NCBI GenBank assembly: GCA_016712715.1
Contig: JADJQM010000001.1
Coordinates: 825,001-889,000 of the forward strand
DNA: 64,000 bases
Source of the DNA: Rhodospirillaceae bacterium
GTDB lineage: Bacteria; Pseudomonadota; Alphaproteobacteria; Dongiales; Dongiaceae
Direction: 5' to 3'
The translations under genes and the position numbers were made by a program. Positions 54,151-63,974 of this stretch are shown here, one piece after another (the first letter of the stretch is position 1; each line of letters opens with the position of its first letter). Under the pieces are notes generated by a model. The model ran no database searches. It saw nothing but the letters and a program-made list of their open reading frames with translations, and was not told the origin of the DNA.

Positions 54151-54629
54151 CTATTGTCCGTGGTCCCCGGTTTGATCCCCTGACTTGCCAGCACGGCCGC
54201 CAAATCGGCCGGCTGATGCAGGGTGAGTTGCGCCCTGGCAGCGACTGCGTCGCGGCAGCGCACCGTACAATCGAACACCCCGGTTTCGCCATCCCGGAAT
54301 GCCAGTTCAGCACGAATGTGAACGGTCTCACCTTCCTTGAACCAGGCCTGGTCGGCGGCAAAATTGCGCGTGCCCAGCAGAAAGCCGACGCGCACCGGCC
54401 TGGCCAGGGTCAGGGCCTCCAGCCCCACGAAAGCGCCGCAGCTCTGCGCCATCCACTCAATTGCGATATGGGCGGCGATCCCCTTTCCGGGCTGGAAGAA
54501 CGGCGCATCTGCTCGAACCACGAGGGTGGTCTCGATCGCCTGAGCACCCCAACCAGTCACCTTGTCGAGGAGGATCATAGGGTGCGCATGCGGCAGCAAT
54601 GCCGCGATCGGATGCTCACAAGGCAGCAT
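54147..54629 (-). CDS. apeP: 3-hydroxyacyl-ACP dehydratase, ApeP-like
   Basis: A 160-residue hot-dog dehydratase. The catalytic His lies in LLPHAHPMILLD near the N-terminus, and the middle helix reads HIAIEWMAQSCGAFVG. It removes water from 3-hydroxyacyl-ACP to form the double bonds of the polyene. The ATG at 54629 overlaps the ketosynthase stop (TGATG); a GTG one codon earlier is possible. Its C-terminus ends in a variable tail. Confidence 0.82.
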   Translation of the reverse strand: MLPCEHPIAALLPHAHPMILLDKVTGWGAQAIETTLVVRADAPFFQPGKGIAAHIAIEWMAQSCGAFVGLEALTLARPVRVGFLLGTRNFAADQAWFKEGETVHIRAELAFRDGETGVFDCTVRCRDAVAARAQLTLHQPADLAAVLASQGIKPGTTDNR

Positions 54630-55819
54630 CACCAGTCACCCCGACCGAGGATGAGGGCCATGTTATTGCCACCAAAGGCGAAGGAATTGCTCATCATGGC
54701 GGAGCGGTTATTGGATGGCAGGCGCGCGCCAGCTTCAACCAGATTCAGCGTCGGAATGGCAGGGTCTTGTACACCGTCCCAAAGATGCGGTGGCAACTGG
54801 CCTCCGCGCGCCAGTGACAGCCACAGGAAGGCCGCTTCACAAGCGCCGGCGGCACCGAGCATGTGGCCCGTCATGGCCTTGGTCGAACTACAGGGAACCT
54901 CGCCACCGAACAGGCTGTGGACAGCGACGCCTTCCATGGAATCGTTGAGCGACGTACCCGTACCGTGCAGGTTCACGTAGTCGATATCAGAAGCCAGTAT
55001 GCCGGCATCTCCGAGGGCTGCCGACATCGCCATCTTCGCACCGGCGCCGGTCGGATCCGGGGCGCTGAGGTGATGGGCATCCGAGCTTTCGCCGCAGCCG
55101 AGGAGCGAAATCTGTGCCGCCTCGCGGGTAAGGAGGAAGGCCGCGGCACCTTCGCCGATGTTGATGCCGTCGCGATTACGGCTGAAAGGATTACAAAGAC
55201 CGCGTGACATGGCATCGAGGGAAGCAAAGCCGTTGAGCGTCGTGCGGCAGATCGTGTCGGCGCCACCGACGACGGCGGCATCGCATATCCCCGCCCTTAT
55301 CAACCGGCGTGCCGAGGCAAAGACTTTGGCGCTGGATGAACAGGCGGTCGCGATCGTAAAAGCCGGACCGGTCACCTGCAAAACTGCAGCGGCAAAATTG
55401 GCAAGGCTGCCCAGCTCCTGCTGGCGATAATCGAATGCAGCCGGCCACTGCCCCGTGCTGTGGTGCGCGGCAAAGGCCGCTTCTCCTTCCGCAATGCCTG
55501 ATGTGCTGGTTCCCAGGACGACGGCGACGCGGCTGGACCCAAAGCGCTCGCGCGCGGCCGCGACCTCTGGCGCAATTTCCTGCAGGGCCAGCAACATCAA
55601 GCGGTTGTTGCGTGATTGGTATCGGCCGAACCCGTCTGGAGGCGCCGGCAATGCCGACGTGACGCAGCCAGCCCGGACCCGGCGATCCAGCAGGATGTCA
55701 ACCTCCGTTGCCAGGCCCGACCGCGTGCCGGAGAAGAGCTTGCCGGCATTCTCGTCCTTGCCGGCACCCAGCGGCGTCACCAGACCCACGGCGTGAATTC
55801 CCAGCCGAGCCTGGGTCAT
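54629..55819 (-). CDS. apeO: Beta-ketoacyl-ACP synthase, ApeO-like
   Basis: A 396-residue ketosynthase of the elongating type. The active site is Cys160 in ATACSSS, His285 in HGTGTS, Lys314 and His319 in TKAMTGHMLGAAG. In characterised aryl polyene systems this type works with a chain-length factor; no such gene is inside the window. It begins at the ATG overlapping the lipoprotein stop. Two ketosynthases at both ends of apeP–apeQ is the characteristic order of these clusters. Confidence 0.87.
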   Translation of the reverse strand: MTQARLGIHAVGLVTPLGAGKDENAGKLFSGTRSGLATEVDILLDRRVRAGCVTSALPAPPDGFGRYQSRNNRLMLLALQEIAPEVAAARERFGSSRVAVVLGTSTSGIAEGEAAFAAHHSTGQWPAAFDYRQQELGSLANFAAAVLQVTGPAFTIATACSSSAKVFASARRLIRAGICDAAVVGGADTICRTTLNGFASLDAMSRGLCNPFSRNRDGINIGEGAAAFLLTREAAQISLLGCGESSDAHHLSAPDPTGAGAKMAMSAALGDAGILASDIDYVNLHGTGTSLNDSMEGVAVHSLFGGEVPCSSTKAMTGHMLGAAGACEAAFLWLSLARGGQLPPHLWDGVQDPAIPTLNLVEAGARLPSNNRSAMMSNSFAFGGNNMALILGRGDW

Positions 55820-56418
55820 GGGGTCGCCTCGACCGATCGAACGTCGATGTCATAGCCCCAGGCATGGTTCCGATACCGCAGTCGGCCATTGGTTGATTGG
55901 TCGCCACCGGAAAGATAGTCGATTTCCAGAACATCAACCCCATCCACCACCACCACGCGGCGGTTGGGTGCGTCCCTCATGACCGCACCCGAAGGTGCCA
56001 GTGACTGTCGCAATTTCCGGGATGGCCAATAAAGGAGAACGATATCGGCCAGCATCGGACCCGGACGCACCACTGATGGCAGCCAATCAGCACGCTCAGC
56101 CGTGACCTTGCCGGACATATCCCAACTGATGCTCATCGCCCGCCGCCCCAGTCCGTCAACACCAACCAGTAGGAACCGCTGTGGGTTAATGCTGATATGC
56201 CCTTCGAAGGTAAACACCTCGCCATCATGGCGCACGGTGATCATCTGCGACATCTCGACCGACCGCCCGAGATCTCCCGGCAGCGGCAACTCCAGCAACC
56301 GACCCGGCGCAAAATAGGGAAGATTGTCTGTAACGGCCACAGGCGTCGGGGTGCATCCGGCGAGGATCAGCAGGATGGCAGTGATTGGCCCAGCGAGCGC
56401 CTTTGTCCACGTCATCAT
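55816..56418 (-). CDS. DUF3261 outer-membrane lipoprotein of aryl polyene clusters
   Basis: A 200-residue lipoprotein with lipobox LILAGC (Cys near residue 22). The mature part (LPYFAPGRLLELPLPGDLGRSVEMSQMITVRHDG … DVLEIDYLSGGDQSTNGRLRYRN) matches DUF3261. In aryl polyene clusters this gene lies between the MMPL exporter and the ketosynthase, as here. It is expected to help place the product in the outer membrane, together with the LolA-like protein. It starts inside the exporter stop (ATGATGA). Confidence 0.82.
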   Translation of the reverse strand: MMTWTKALAGPITAILLILAGCTPTPVAVTDNLPYFAPGRLLELPLPGDLGRSVEMSQMITVRHDGEVFTFEGHISINPQRFLLVGVDGLGRRAMSISWDMSGKVTAERADWLPSVVRPGPMLADIVLLYWPSRKLRQSLAPSGAVMRDAPNRRVVVVDGVDVLEIDYLSGGDQSTNGRLRYRNHAWGYDIDVRSVEATP

Positions 56419-58744
56419 GCCCGCCTCACCTGGCGCGGATTGACGTTTCCGGCGATGGGTGCCAGCAGGAACGCGATCAGGATGCCGAGCAGCATGGTAA
56501 GACCGAATGCATGGACCGCGAAGACGCTGCTGAAGGCCAGCACGCCGAAGGAGAGGAGCGTGGTCGCCATGTCCAGCAATACGGCCAGCATCGTCACAGG
56601 CCGGTCGGCCAAGTCCGCTTCAGCGCAGAAGGTTGCGTAATCGACGCCGATCGCCAGCACCAGGATGAGCCCCATGACGTGAAAGAAGCTGATACCCTCG
56701 CCCGTCAAGGCAATCAATGCCGGTGCCAGAATGAGCGCAGCAACCGGGGGAACCAGGACGACAAGGCCACCCTTCAGCCCATAGCGCCAGGTGAGCGGAA
56801 TGACCATCATCAGTGCCGACAAACCGATCAGCCAGAGGGCCCGTTCACGATAGTGACCGAGCCGCTCGGTGAAGTCGCCGGCCGGGTCCAGGACCCGAAC
56901 ACCCGCCATGTCCGAAATGGCTGCCCGAAGCGCCTCAACATCCGTGAGCCCATCCAGCGCAATCACCTGCTGCCCCGGCGCCAGCACCCATTGTCTCAGG
57001 AAGGGGAAGGCGCCGGAAGCCATGGCGCTTTCGACCGTCAATTTCTGGCCACTGTCCACGCTGCCACCGGTCCTGGCGGGAAGGCCCAACTGGGCGGCAT
57101 GTGCGGCCAGAAAGGGCTCATCGAGCGCCGAGCGCCGCAACGTGCGATCAGCCTCTTGCATTGCCAGCGATGGCACAAAATCCGCCGGACCGCGATAGGC
57201 CGTGAGCACGCCCTGATCACGCAGCCGCCTCAAGATCGGCGCCAGGGCCTCACCCTGTTGAAGCGCCAATTCATCGTCGGCAGCATCAATCACGAGGAAC
57301 TGCAGGTTGCCGCTGGTCCCGGCGAGGCGTTGGATATCCGCCTGCTGGGCAAGAAGATCCGGCGAGAGGGACTGCATGCGCCGCACATTGTCATCGACCG
57401 ACATGCGGGAAAGGCCGACTGCAGCGACGCACGCCAACCCGGCAAGGCTGAGCCAACATATGCGGCGCAAGCGCGGAGTCTCCCAGATCTGCCAGAAGAT
57501 ATCAGCAAGGCGCAGCAGGGCCGGGCCATAGGCCGGCGCCTGCCCACGATCGAGCCAGGGGAACCAGAACAGGACCGTGAGAAAGGATGCGATCAGGCCG
57601 GCAATTGAGAACACCGCGACCTGACGCAGGGCGGGAAATGGCGCGACCAGCAGAATCGCATAGCCGATCAACGTGGTAATGAGTCCAAGGGTAATCCCGG
57701 GCAGGATATGCGCCAGCCGTTCCCAGGGATCAGGCTTCGCTGGATCAAAGACACATGCCGTGTAGTGAATGCCATAGTCGACAGCTACGCCCGTGAGACC
57801 GACACCGAACAGCAATGTGGCAATGTGAATTTCCTGGAACAGCAGCAGATTGACGGCAAGGCCAACACCGATGCCGATACCAAGTGCCAACAGATTCATC
57901 AATAGCGGCCCGGCACGCCGAAAGGCCCCGACCAGCAGCAGGACAGTGCCGACCATGGAGACAGTACCGAGCGTCGAGGTTTCCTGAAGGCCCGATTGTG
58001 CGCCCTCCCGCGCAAAGAAGACGGCGCCGGTGCGTTTGACGAGCAGCCCCGGATACTGAGCCATCAGGGCAGCAATCCTGAGATCAACCTTCTCCGTGAA
58101 GCGCTCCTGAACATCCAGGGCATAGGGATCGCCTGAGACATCGCCACTTACGAGTACCCAGACAATCCCATCGATCCGCGTCGTCAACCGCCCGTCGTCG
58201 GGTATCAGTTTCGAGAGCGGCGCCGGCAACTGGCCAAGAAAGCTCGGCAGCAGCAGAAAGGGGTCGCTTGCCAACAACCGAGCATCCGCATAACTGCCCA
58301 CACCGTAAATCTGTGCCAGCGCCCGCCTGGCAATCGTTTCACCCTGCCCTGCCCGCAGCAGGTCGCGATCGCCGGGCGCCAGCAGCCTGTCGGCAAAGGG
58401 GCGGTAGAAGCTGCCCAGAGCGCGTGGCGCAGTGGAATCAGCGGTGGTGATGTTGGCGACACCATCAGCCAACAGCGCGTCCTCAATTTTCCCAGCGGCG
58501 GCTCGCGCCGCGTTGCGTTCGGTATGGCCGACCAGAAGGACGAAGTGCCTCGATACGGTATCGGTCAGCTTCTGGCCGGCCTGGTGCTGATTCAGCGCCG
58601 CCGGATCGGCCGGCAGCAGAGAAAGGAGATCCGTGCGCAATGGGATGCCACGCCATGCCGCGACGCCAAGATAGCCTGCGGCCAGCTCCCGACCAGGGCG
58701 AGCCAGACAATGGCAAGGCTTAGGGATGCGCGCCGCTCAATCAA
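56415..58744 (-). CDS. MMPL-family exporter of the aryl polyene cluster (frameshifted at N-terminus)
   Basis: An inner-membrane exporter of about 775 residues with two blocks of membrane helices (residues near 270–430 and 630–770) separated by periplasmic loops. The motif FGVGLTGVAVDYGIHYTA is typical of MMPL/RND proteins of these clusters. The clear reading frame starts at MRTDLLSLLP, but that lacks the first membrane helix. That helix (ERRASLSLAIVWLALVG) is encoded just upstream in another frame, beginning at a TTG that overlaps the LolA stop. A one-base correction near 58688–58690 joins them (…LVGELAAGYLGVAAWRGIPLRTD). It probably flips the polyene lipid to the periplasmic side. Confidence 0.8.
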
Positions 58745-59370
58745 GGCTGTCCCGCCTCTTGAAGCAATTTCTGCTCATCGGCGCTGAGTGGCCCCGAAAC
58801 GCGCTGCTGATCGAGAAAGGTCAGGGTGTCGCGATCGCCACCCGGCTTCACGATCTCGACACGATCGACGAAATCGCCGCCCGCGATATTGATTTGCACG
58901 ATCGGCAGAGCATTCGACGACGCACCATTCCTGGGAATGAGTTGCAGCGTCCATTTGCCGGACGCCTCGGACCGCGCGACGCTGAAGTCCCGTTCAAGGC
59001 CCCTCCAATCGCCGGCAAACGCACCGCTCAGCATGTCGTAAAGGCTGCTCATGAACGGCGCTCGGCTCGTCGGCAGGTTGAGAGTGGTTGCCCCATCGCT
59101 CTGCTGTGCCAAGCCGTCTGCCGTCATCAGGGTTGTCACGGCGAAGGGCTTCTCCGCCCGCCAGATCAGGCCAACCCCGGGAGCCAGGACAAAACTGCCT
59201 TCGCTGCGCAGCGGCGCATCGAACCCAACCAGGATCCGTTCCTGGACGAACCGGCCACGCAACAATTCATCTGCGCGCAGCGACGGAACGGTTTCTGCAC
59301 CGGCCCGAGCCAACGGCACCAGAAGTGCAAGAGCCATCACGAGGCAGGCACGTGCTAGACGGTTGAGCAT
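58741..59370 (-). CDS. LolA-like outer-membrane lipid carrier of the aryl polyene cluster
   Basis: A 209-residue periplasmic protein with a signal peptide (LVMALALLVPLARAGA) and a LolA-like body (LRGRFVQERILVGFDAPLRSEGSFVLAPGVGLIWRAEKPF). LolA proteins shuttle lipidated molecules through the periplasm, so here it probably carries the finished product to the outer membrane. The ATG at 59370 lies inside the thioesterase gene (16-base overlap). The upstream frame to 59613 is thioesterase sequence in another frame. Confidence 0.82.
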   Translation of the reverse strand: MLNRLARACLVMALALLVPLARAGAETVPSLRADELLRGRFVQERILVGFDAPLRSEGSFVLAPGVGLIWRAEKPFAVTTLMTADGLAQQSDGATTLNLPTSRAPFMSSLYDMLSGAFAGDWRGLERDFSVARSEASGKWTLQLIPRNGASSNALPIVQINIAGGDFVDRVEIVKPGGDRDTLTFLDQQRVSGPLSADEQKLLQEAGQP

Positions 59371-59774
59371 AGGACCCGTCGCACTTTTTCCAACAACACC
59401 GAGGGTGATTCGAGATTGAGTTCCTGGGTCGCTAGAGTAACGGCAACCTGGATGGTGTGGGCCTTGGTCAGCACCTCGCCACTGCCGGCATCGCGGCATA
59501 GGTAGCTGATCTTGAGTCGATTCTCGTATTCCATCAAGATTGCTTCGACCCGCAGCTTCTGCTGATAGCGGACCGGGCGCACGAACTTGATCCGCATGTC
59601 GACGATGGGCCAAAGATAGCCAGACCGCTCCATCTCAGGGTAGTTATAGTCGATCTTGTCGAGGAGGACGCTGCGCGCCTGTTCGAAATAGCGGACATAG
59701 TTGCCATGCCAGACAACCTGCATCGGATCCAGGTCATAGAACTGCGCGACTATTTCGGTCTCTGCCGAGATCAT
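59355..59774 (-). CDS. apeK: Acyl-CoA/ACP thioesterase, ApeK-like
   Basis: A 139-residue hot-dog thioesterase of the 4-hydroxybenzoyl-CoA type. The family's Asp signature is in AQFYDLDPMQVVWHGNYVRYFEQAR. It hydrolyses aryl- or acyl-thioesters and may clear stalled chains from the ACP. The ATG at 59774 overlaps the acyltransferase stop by four bases. The frame upstream to 59999 is acyltransferase sequence in another frame. Confidence 0.85.
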   Translation of the reverse strand: MISAETEIVAQFYDLDPMQVVWHGNYVRYFEQARSVLLDKIDYNYPEMERSGYLWPIVDMRIKFVRPVRYQQKLRVEAILMEYENRLKISYLCRDAGSGEVLTKAHTIQVAVTLATQELNLESPSVLLEKVRRVLCSTV

Positions 59775-61449
59775 GAACGGGGCTCCTTCCGACCCGGATT
59801 CCAGAAGTCGAAGAAATTGTACCACTGCAACGGATTGCGTACCGCATACTGCTCCAGCCGGCCAACAAAGATCTCGGCATGACGTCGCAGGGCGGCTTGC
59901 CGCTGGTGCCTCGGCAAATCGATCCGGTCGGCCAATTTCTCGACATCGAGAACGAAATGATCTCCCTGCCGTGTGCAAAAGAGAGTGTAGACGGGGCATT
60001 CGAGAATCGATGCCAGAATATAGGGGCCCTCAGAGAATGGGGCCTCATGCCCCAGGAACGGCAATCTGGTGACGCGCGCGCTGCCGACCGGGACCCGGTC
60101 GCCGGCGATCACCACCCAGGCGCCATGCTCGACCCTCTCTTTGAGTTCCATGGCCGCAGCCGGACCAAGTTCCGTCACCTGCCAAGTATTGATACCGGCC
60201 GCCGGTCGGTGGTGGCGCAACAGCCGATTGAAGTTCTCCGCATGTCGGGTGTGAACCAGGACTAGGAGACGCTGTCGCGTTTCCTCATCCAGAAGCGCAC
60301 GGGCCAAATCGACATTGCCGAGATGGGCGATCAGGAAGAGCGCGCCACCGGGCATCTTTTCGGCAGCGCGCAGATCGTCGACTTTTCCAAGGCGAACAGC
60401 ATCCGCTGGCGTGTCGCCGATCCAGCCGCGGAATGTGTCGAGGGCGCGAGCGGCAAAGGACATGAAATGGCGCAACTCGTTCACCAAACCCGGCGACGTT
60501 TCCCTGCCCGGTCTCACGGCATGAACCAGCGCCAGGAAGTCTCGTGAGGCGCGCCGCTGTTCACCCCCGTGAGATAAAAATAGAGGACAACCGGCGACAT
60601 CAGAGTCAGGCTGGCCCGTCTTCCCAGCACTCGGTAGGCTGATATCCACACCTGAAGTCCGAGATAGCTACCACGCTCTGCCAACCATGCCCAATGACTG
60701 GATCGACGCGTGCGGAGCCGCAGGATGGCCGGCAATCGCCGCAGCATACCGAAGAACAATCTCGTATGCATGGCCGTGATCAGCAGATTGTCGCGCCATA
60801 AATGGAAGTTCGAGGTGTTGCCGGGTGGGTATGTGACCGCCACCGGATATTCGACGACCCTGACATCGCGCCAGAACAGGCGGACCATGATCTCGGTATC
60901 GAAATCCATGCGTTGCCCGATCCGCTCTCCCGCCGCCTCGATTGCCGCCACGTCGGCCAAAGGGTAGACCCGAAAGCCGCACATGCTGTCGGTAATCTTC
61001 AGCGACAAAGTCTCGATCCAGACCCAGACATGCGTCACATAGCGCCCGATGGCTCGTCCAAATGGGACCGAGCGATCATAGACGGGCACGCCGGTGATCA
61101 ACGCGTCCGGTTCAGCCTGAGCCAGGCGCAGGAGACCGGACAAGGCGGCAATATCATGTTGACCGTCGGCGTCGATCTGCAGCGCATGCGTGTATCCGGC
61201 CGCCATGGCGAGCTGGAACCCATGCCTCACCGCCCCGCCCTTTCCCTGATTTGGCTCAAGCCGCACAACCCACACACTGCCATCGGCATCGGCCAGCGCG
61301 GCGAGACGGACCCTGGTTGCCTCATCACTGCCATCATCAATGATATATACGGGCAGCCCCTGTTCGCGCAGCGCCGCCAGGATGCCCTGGACAGATTGTG
61401 CGTGATTGTGGCTGGGGATAATCGCGCAGGGACGAAAGGCGAGCGTCAT
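59771..61449 (-). CDS. Glycosyltransferase 2–lysophospholipid acyltransferase fusion, ApeJ-like (frameshifted)
   Basis: The first 300 residues are a GT2 glycosyltransferase (CAIIPSHNHAQSVQGILAAL, LQIDADGQHDIAAL) with a C-terminal membrane segment ending VVLYFYLTG. The rest is a lysophospholipid-acyltransferase domain with the HX4D motif (AHLGNVDLA) in another frame. Adding one C to the C5 run at 60564–60568 makes LTGGEQRRASRDFLALVHAV, joining both into one protein of about 560 residues. A single GT2–acyltransferase protein is known from aryl polyene clusters. The two halves might also be made separately, since an in-frame start exists at 60649, but it lies inside the GT2 gene and gives a strange N-terminus. 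Confidence 0.78.
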
Positions 61450-63152
61450 GGCGCGCAAGTCCGGATGATTCCGGAGGTGAGGACGACGTCGTCACGACGA
61501 TAGGCAAAGTTCAGGCGCTGCCTTTCCGCATCAAGGTCCAGCTTCAGGGTCAACAACGTCCCCGGCAATGTCAGGCGATGGAATTTCACCTGATAGGACA
61601 TCGCCACGCCGACCGGCAGTTCAAGATGCCGTGCCGCAAGCTTGACCGCCCAGTCGATCTGCGCCACGCCGGGAACGATGGGCATACCCGGAAAATGTCC
61701 CTCCAGCTGCTGCAGATCAGGGGAGGTGAACAAGTCGAGTTCGATTCCGTCGCTCGTGGCACGAACCGCTCGAATCTCAGGTTCAGTCGGCCGCCGGACA
61801 TCGAAGAGTGCCAGCAAATCCCGCTGTACTGTCTTGCCAAGGTCATTTACCGGCAAGGCCTCGACAAACCGCCAGCGACGCGGTCTGCCCGGGGCCTCCT
61901 GCAGATCCTGGAGACCCTGCCGAAGCAGTCGGCTGAACCGAAAACTGCCAACTTCAAGCAATTTCAGGCGGCCCGCTTCACTGGGCACAACAGCCGCGCC
62001 AAGCGCCGGGACATCGCCCGGCAGAACGACCAAGGCGACATTGGCAACCCATGGCGAAGCGGCGATGCCAGCTTCGACCGCGGCAAGGCTAACGCGCGCG
62101 CCGTCAATCTTGACGACACGGTCGGTGCGCCCGCGGAGGTGGAATCCGCCGTTGATATCTCGTTCGGCGAGGTCATCGCAGCGATGGTGGGTTGTCTCGC
62201 TAAGGAAGGGCGATGTCACCCACATCGTACCATCATCTGCAATTTCAACCGCAACGCCCGGCGCAACCTGCCAGGGCAAGTCGACCCGGTGACGTTCCCG
62301 CCGGGCGATCGTGCCGGTCTCCGTGCTGCCATAGATTTCGCATATCGCTGAGCCAAATACCGTCGATGCCGCGGCACTCGCCAAAAGTGGCAGCACGGCG
62401 CCCGCCGACAGGATGCGAGAAGGTTGTCGCCCGGCTGGCAATGGATTGACCGGACCGAGGCGCAAGAGGTGGGCGGGGCTGGTGATGACCACGCTTCCGC
62501 GCAGATCCTGTGCCAAGAGGCTTTCCCAGAGTTCATGCACGGTGCCGTCGACGATCCTGCCGCTGCACAGCGGCCAGAAGAGCTTGTAACTAAGCCCGAA
62601 AAGGTGCTGATGCGTGACCGTCCCAAGGATTCGAGCGGTTGCTTCGACATTGCCACCGGCAATCAATTCGATTGCTTCGGCCTCGCGTTCCATGACGGCC
62701 AACGTCTTGCGAACGCGCTTGGGAATCCCCGTCGATCCCGAGGTGAAAAGATTGAGATAGCATTTCGTGGCATCGAGTGGCTGCAATTCCCCGGAACCTT
62801 CACCCGCGGACTGAAGTATGATTCCGCCCACCTGCCCTGCTGGCAAGCGGTCGCAGACCAGGACATCCCAATGTTCCTGGATAGATGTGATGGCACCGAC
62901 CGTGGCGTTCTGCGGCAACACGACTTCCGCGCCCATTTGAAACAACGCCAACATCCCAACGATGGCCCAATAGGTATCTTCGGTGATCAACAGGCCGCGC
63001 TTGCAACCGCTTGCGCGGAGGCACTCTGCGTTGGCATACACGTCGCGGCGCAATTGCGAAACGTCGATCACCCTTCCCCTGGTCGCGGCGACAATTCGGC
63101 CAAGGTTACCAGGTGTTGTCAGTAGATCGGATATGGACTGCAAGTCACTCAT
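61446..63152 (-). CDS. apeH: Aryl-ACP/CoA ligase fused to a FabZ-like dehydratase (ApeH–ApeI)
   Basis: A 568-residue two-domain protein. Residues about 1–450 are an AMP-forming ligase: the phosphate loop LFTSGSTGIPKRV, the adenine-site YGSTETG, the hinge RTDRVVKIDGARV and the catalytic Lys region VNDLGKTVQ. Residues about 455–568 are a hot-dog domain with EGHFPGMPIVPGVAQIDW, containing the FabZ-like catalytic His, as in the separate ApeI dehydratase. The ligase should load an aromatic acid such as 4-hydroxybenzoate or coumarate onto the ACP. The ATG at 63152 overlaps the previous gene by four bases, so the long upstream frame to 63527 is not used. Confidence 0.82.
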   Translation of the reverse strand: MSDLQSISDLLTTPGNLGRIVAATRGRVIDVSQLRRDVYANAECLRASGCKRGLLITEDTYWAIVGMLALFQMGAEVVLPQNATVGAITSIQEHWDVLVCDRLPAGQVGGIILQSAGEGSGELQPLDATKCYLNLFTSGSTGIPKRVRKTLAVMEREAEAIELIAGGNVEATARILGTVTHQHLFGLSYKLFWPLCSGRIVDGTVHELWESLLAQDLRGSVVITSPAHLLRLGPVNPLPAGRQPSRILSAGAVLPLLASAAASTVFGSAICEIYGSTETGTIARRERHRVDLPWQVAPGVAVEIADDGTMWVTSPFLSETTHHRCDDLAERDINGGFHLRGRTDRVVKIDGARVSLAAVEAGIAASPWVANVALVVLPGDVPALGAAVVPSEAGRLKLLEVGSFRFSRLLRQGLQDLQEAPGRPRRWRFVEALPVNDLGKTVQRDLLALFDVRRPTEPEIRAVRATSDGIELDLFTSPDLQQLEGHFPGMPIVPGVAQIDWAVKLAARHLELPVGVAMSYQVKFHRLTLPGTLLTLKLDLDAERQRLNFAYRRDDVVLTSGIIRTCAP

Positions 63153-63745
63153 TGCCGGCTCACTGCGGCGCGGCGCTGGAGCCATGGACGCAAGACAACC
63201 TCTCCTAGGAACAGAACACCAAAGAACAGGTACGAGATGAGGCCGGTCCACAGCGTCCAGAGGGCGAGGCTTGCCCACAATGCCAGGACAGCCGCAATGG
63301 CGGCATTGAGGAGCAGCCACAAGGTCCAGACCCAGGTCACCTTGCGGCAGTAGGCTTGACCGGCAGGGGTGAGATCGGGATCCTTGAAGCGCGCCAGTCG
63401 TTCTATCAAACTGGGCGGATGCCATAGCGAGGTTCCAAACGCGCTGGCGATGATGAGGCTGAGCAAAGCTGGATAGCCTTTGGTTGCCATCGCCGCATCG
63501 AACATGCTCAGGCCCCCGATTGCACAAGCCGCCAGAAGCAAAGGAATCCGGAGCGCGGTGCTCAGTTCGTCCCGCACAAAGAGCGCCCGCACAAGCAGCA
63601 GGCAGCAGGCGCCCGCAGCGAACAGTAGGTACGACGCTTGATCGTGAAGAAAATAGACAATAACTGGATAGACCGCCGCGAGTGTGGTGAAGAGCACCGC
63701 GCCAAACCCGGCAGATCGCTTGTGATTATTCGGAAAGAACGGCAT
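63149..63745 (-). CDS. COG4648-type membrane protein of aryl polyene clusters
   Basis: A 198-residue membrane protein with six hydrophobic segments and the conserved-looking SAFGTSLWHPPSLIERLARFKDPDLTPAGQAYCRKVTWVW loop (split here: SLWHPPSLIERLARF and LTPAGQAYCRKV). It lies between the ACP and the ligase, as ApeG does in known clusters. The role is unknown. The ATG at 63745 is preferred over one four codons upstream; both overlap the ACP stop. Confidence 0.75.
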   Translation of the reverse strand: MPFFPNNHKRSAGFGAVLFTTLAAVYPVIVYFLHDQASYLLFAAGACCLLLVRALFVRDELSTALRIPLLLAACAIGGLSMFDAAMATKGYPALLSLIIASAFGTSLWHPPSLIERLARFKDPDLTPAGQAYCRKVTWVWTLWLLLNAAIAAVLALWASLALWTLWTGLISYLFFGVLFLGEVVLRPWLQRRAAVSRQ

Positions 63746-63974
63746 GGACGCGGTCAATCACGTCGCCGACCGTGCGTACGGATTTGAATTCGTCGACCTT
63801 GAGTTTGCGGCCGGTCAGTTCCTGCAGCTTGACGACCAGATCAACAGCGTCGATCGAATCGAGATCTAGATCCTCATAGAGCCGCGCCTGCGGCGTGATC
63901 TTGCTGCCGGGAATCTCGAACATTTCTTCCAGGTAGCCGTGCAATTTGGCCTGAACCTCGTCACGCGACAGCAT
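63726..63974 (-). CDS. Acyl carrier protein of the aryl polyene cluster
   Basis: An 82-residue acyl carrier protein. The phosphopantetheine-attachment Ser lies in DLDLDSIDAVDLV. A helix with many acidic residues precedes it (LEEMFEIPGSKITPQARLYED). The ATG at 63974 has GGTGG six bases upstream; a GTG at 63983 is possible. Known clusters carry two ACPs, and the second would be expected just past the right edge. It is the first gene seen of the minus-strand operon. Confidence 0.88.
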   Translation of the reverse strand: MLSRDEVQAKLHGYLEEMFEIPGSKITPQARLYEDLDLDSIDAVDLVVKLQELTGRKLKVDEFKSVRTVGDVIDRVHAVLSE

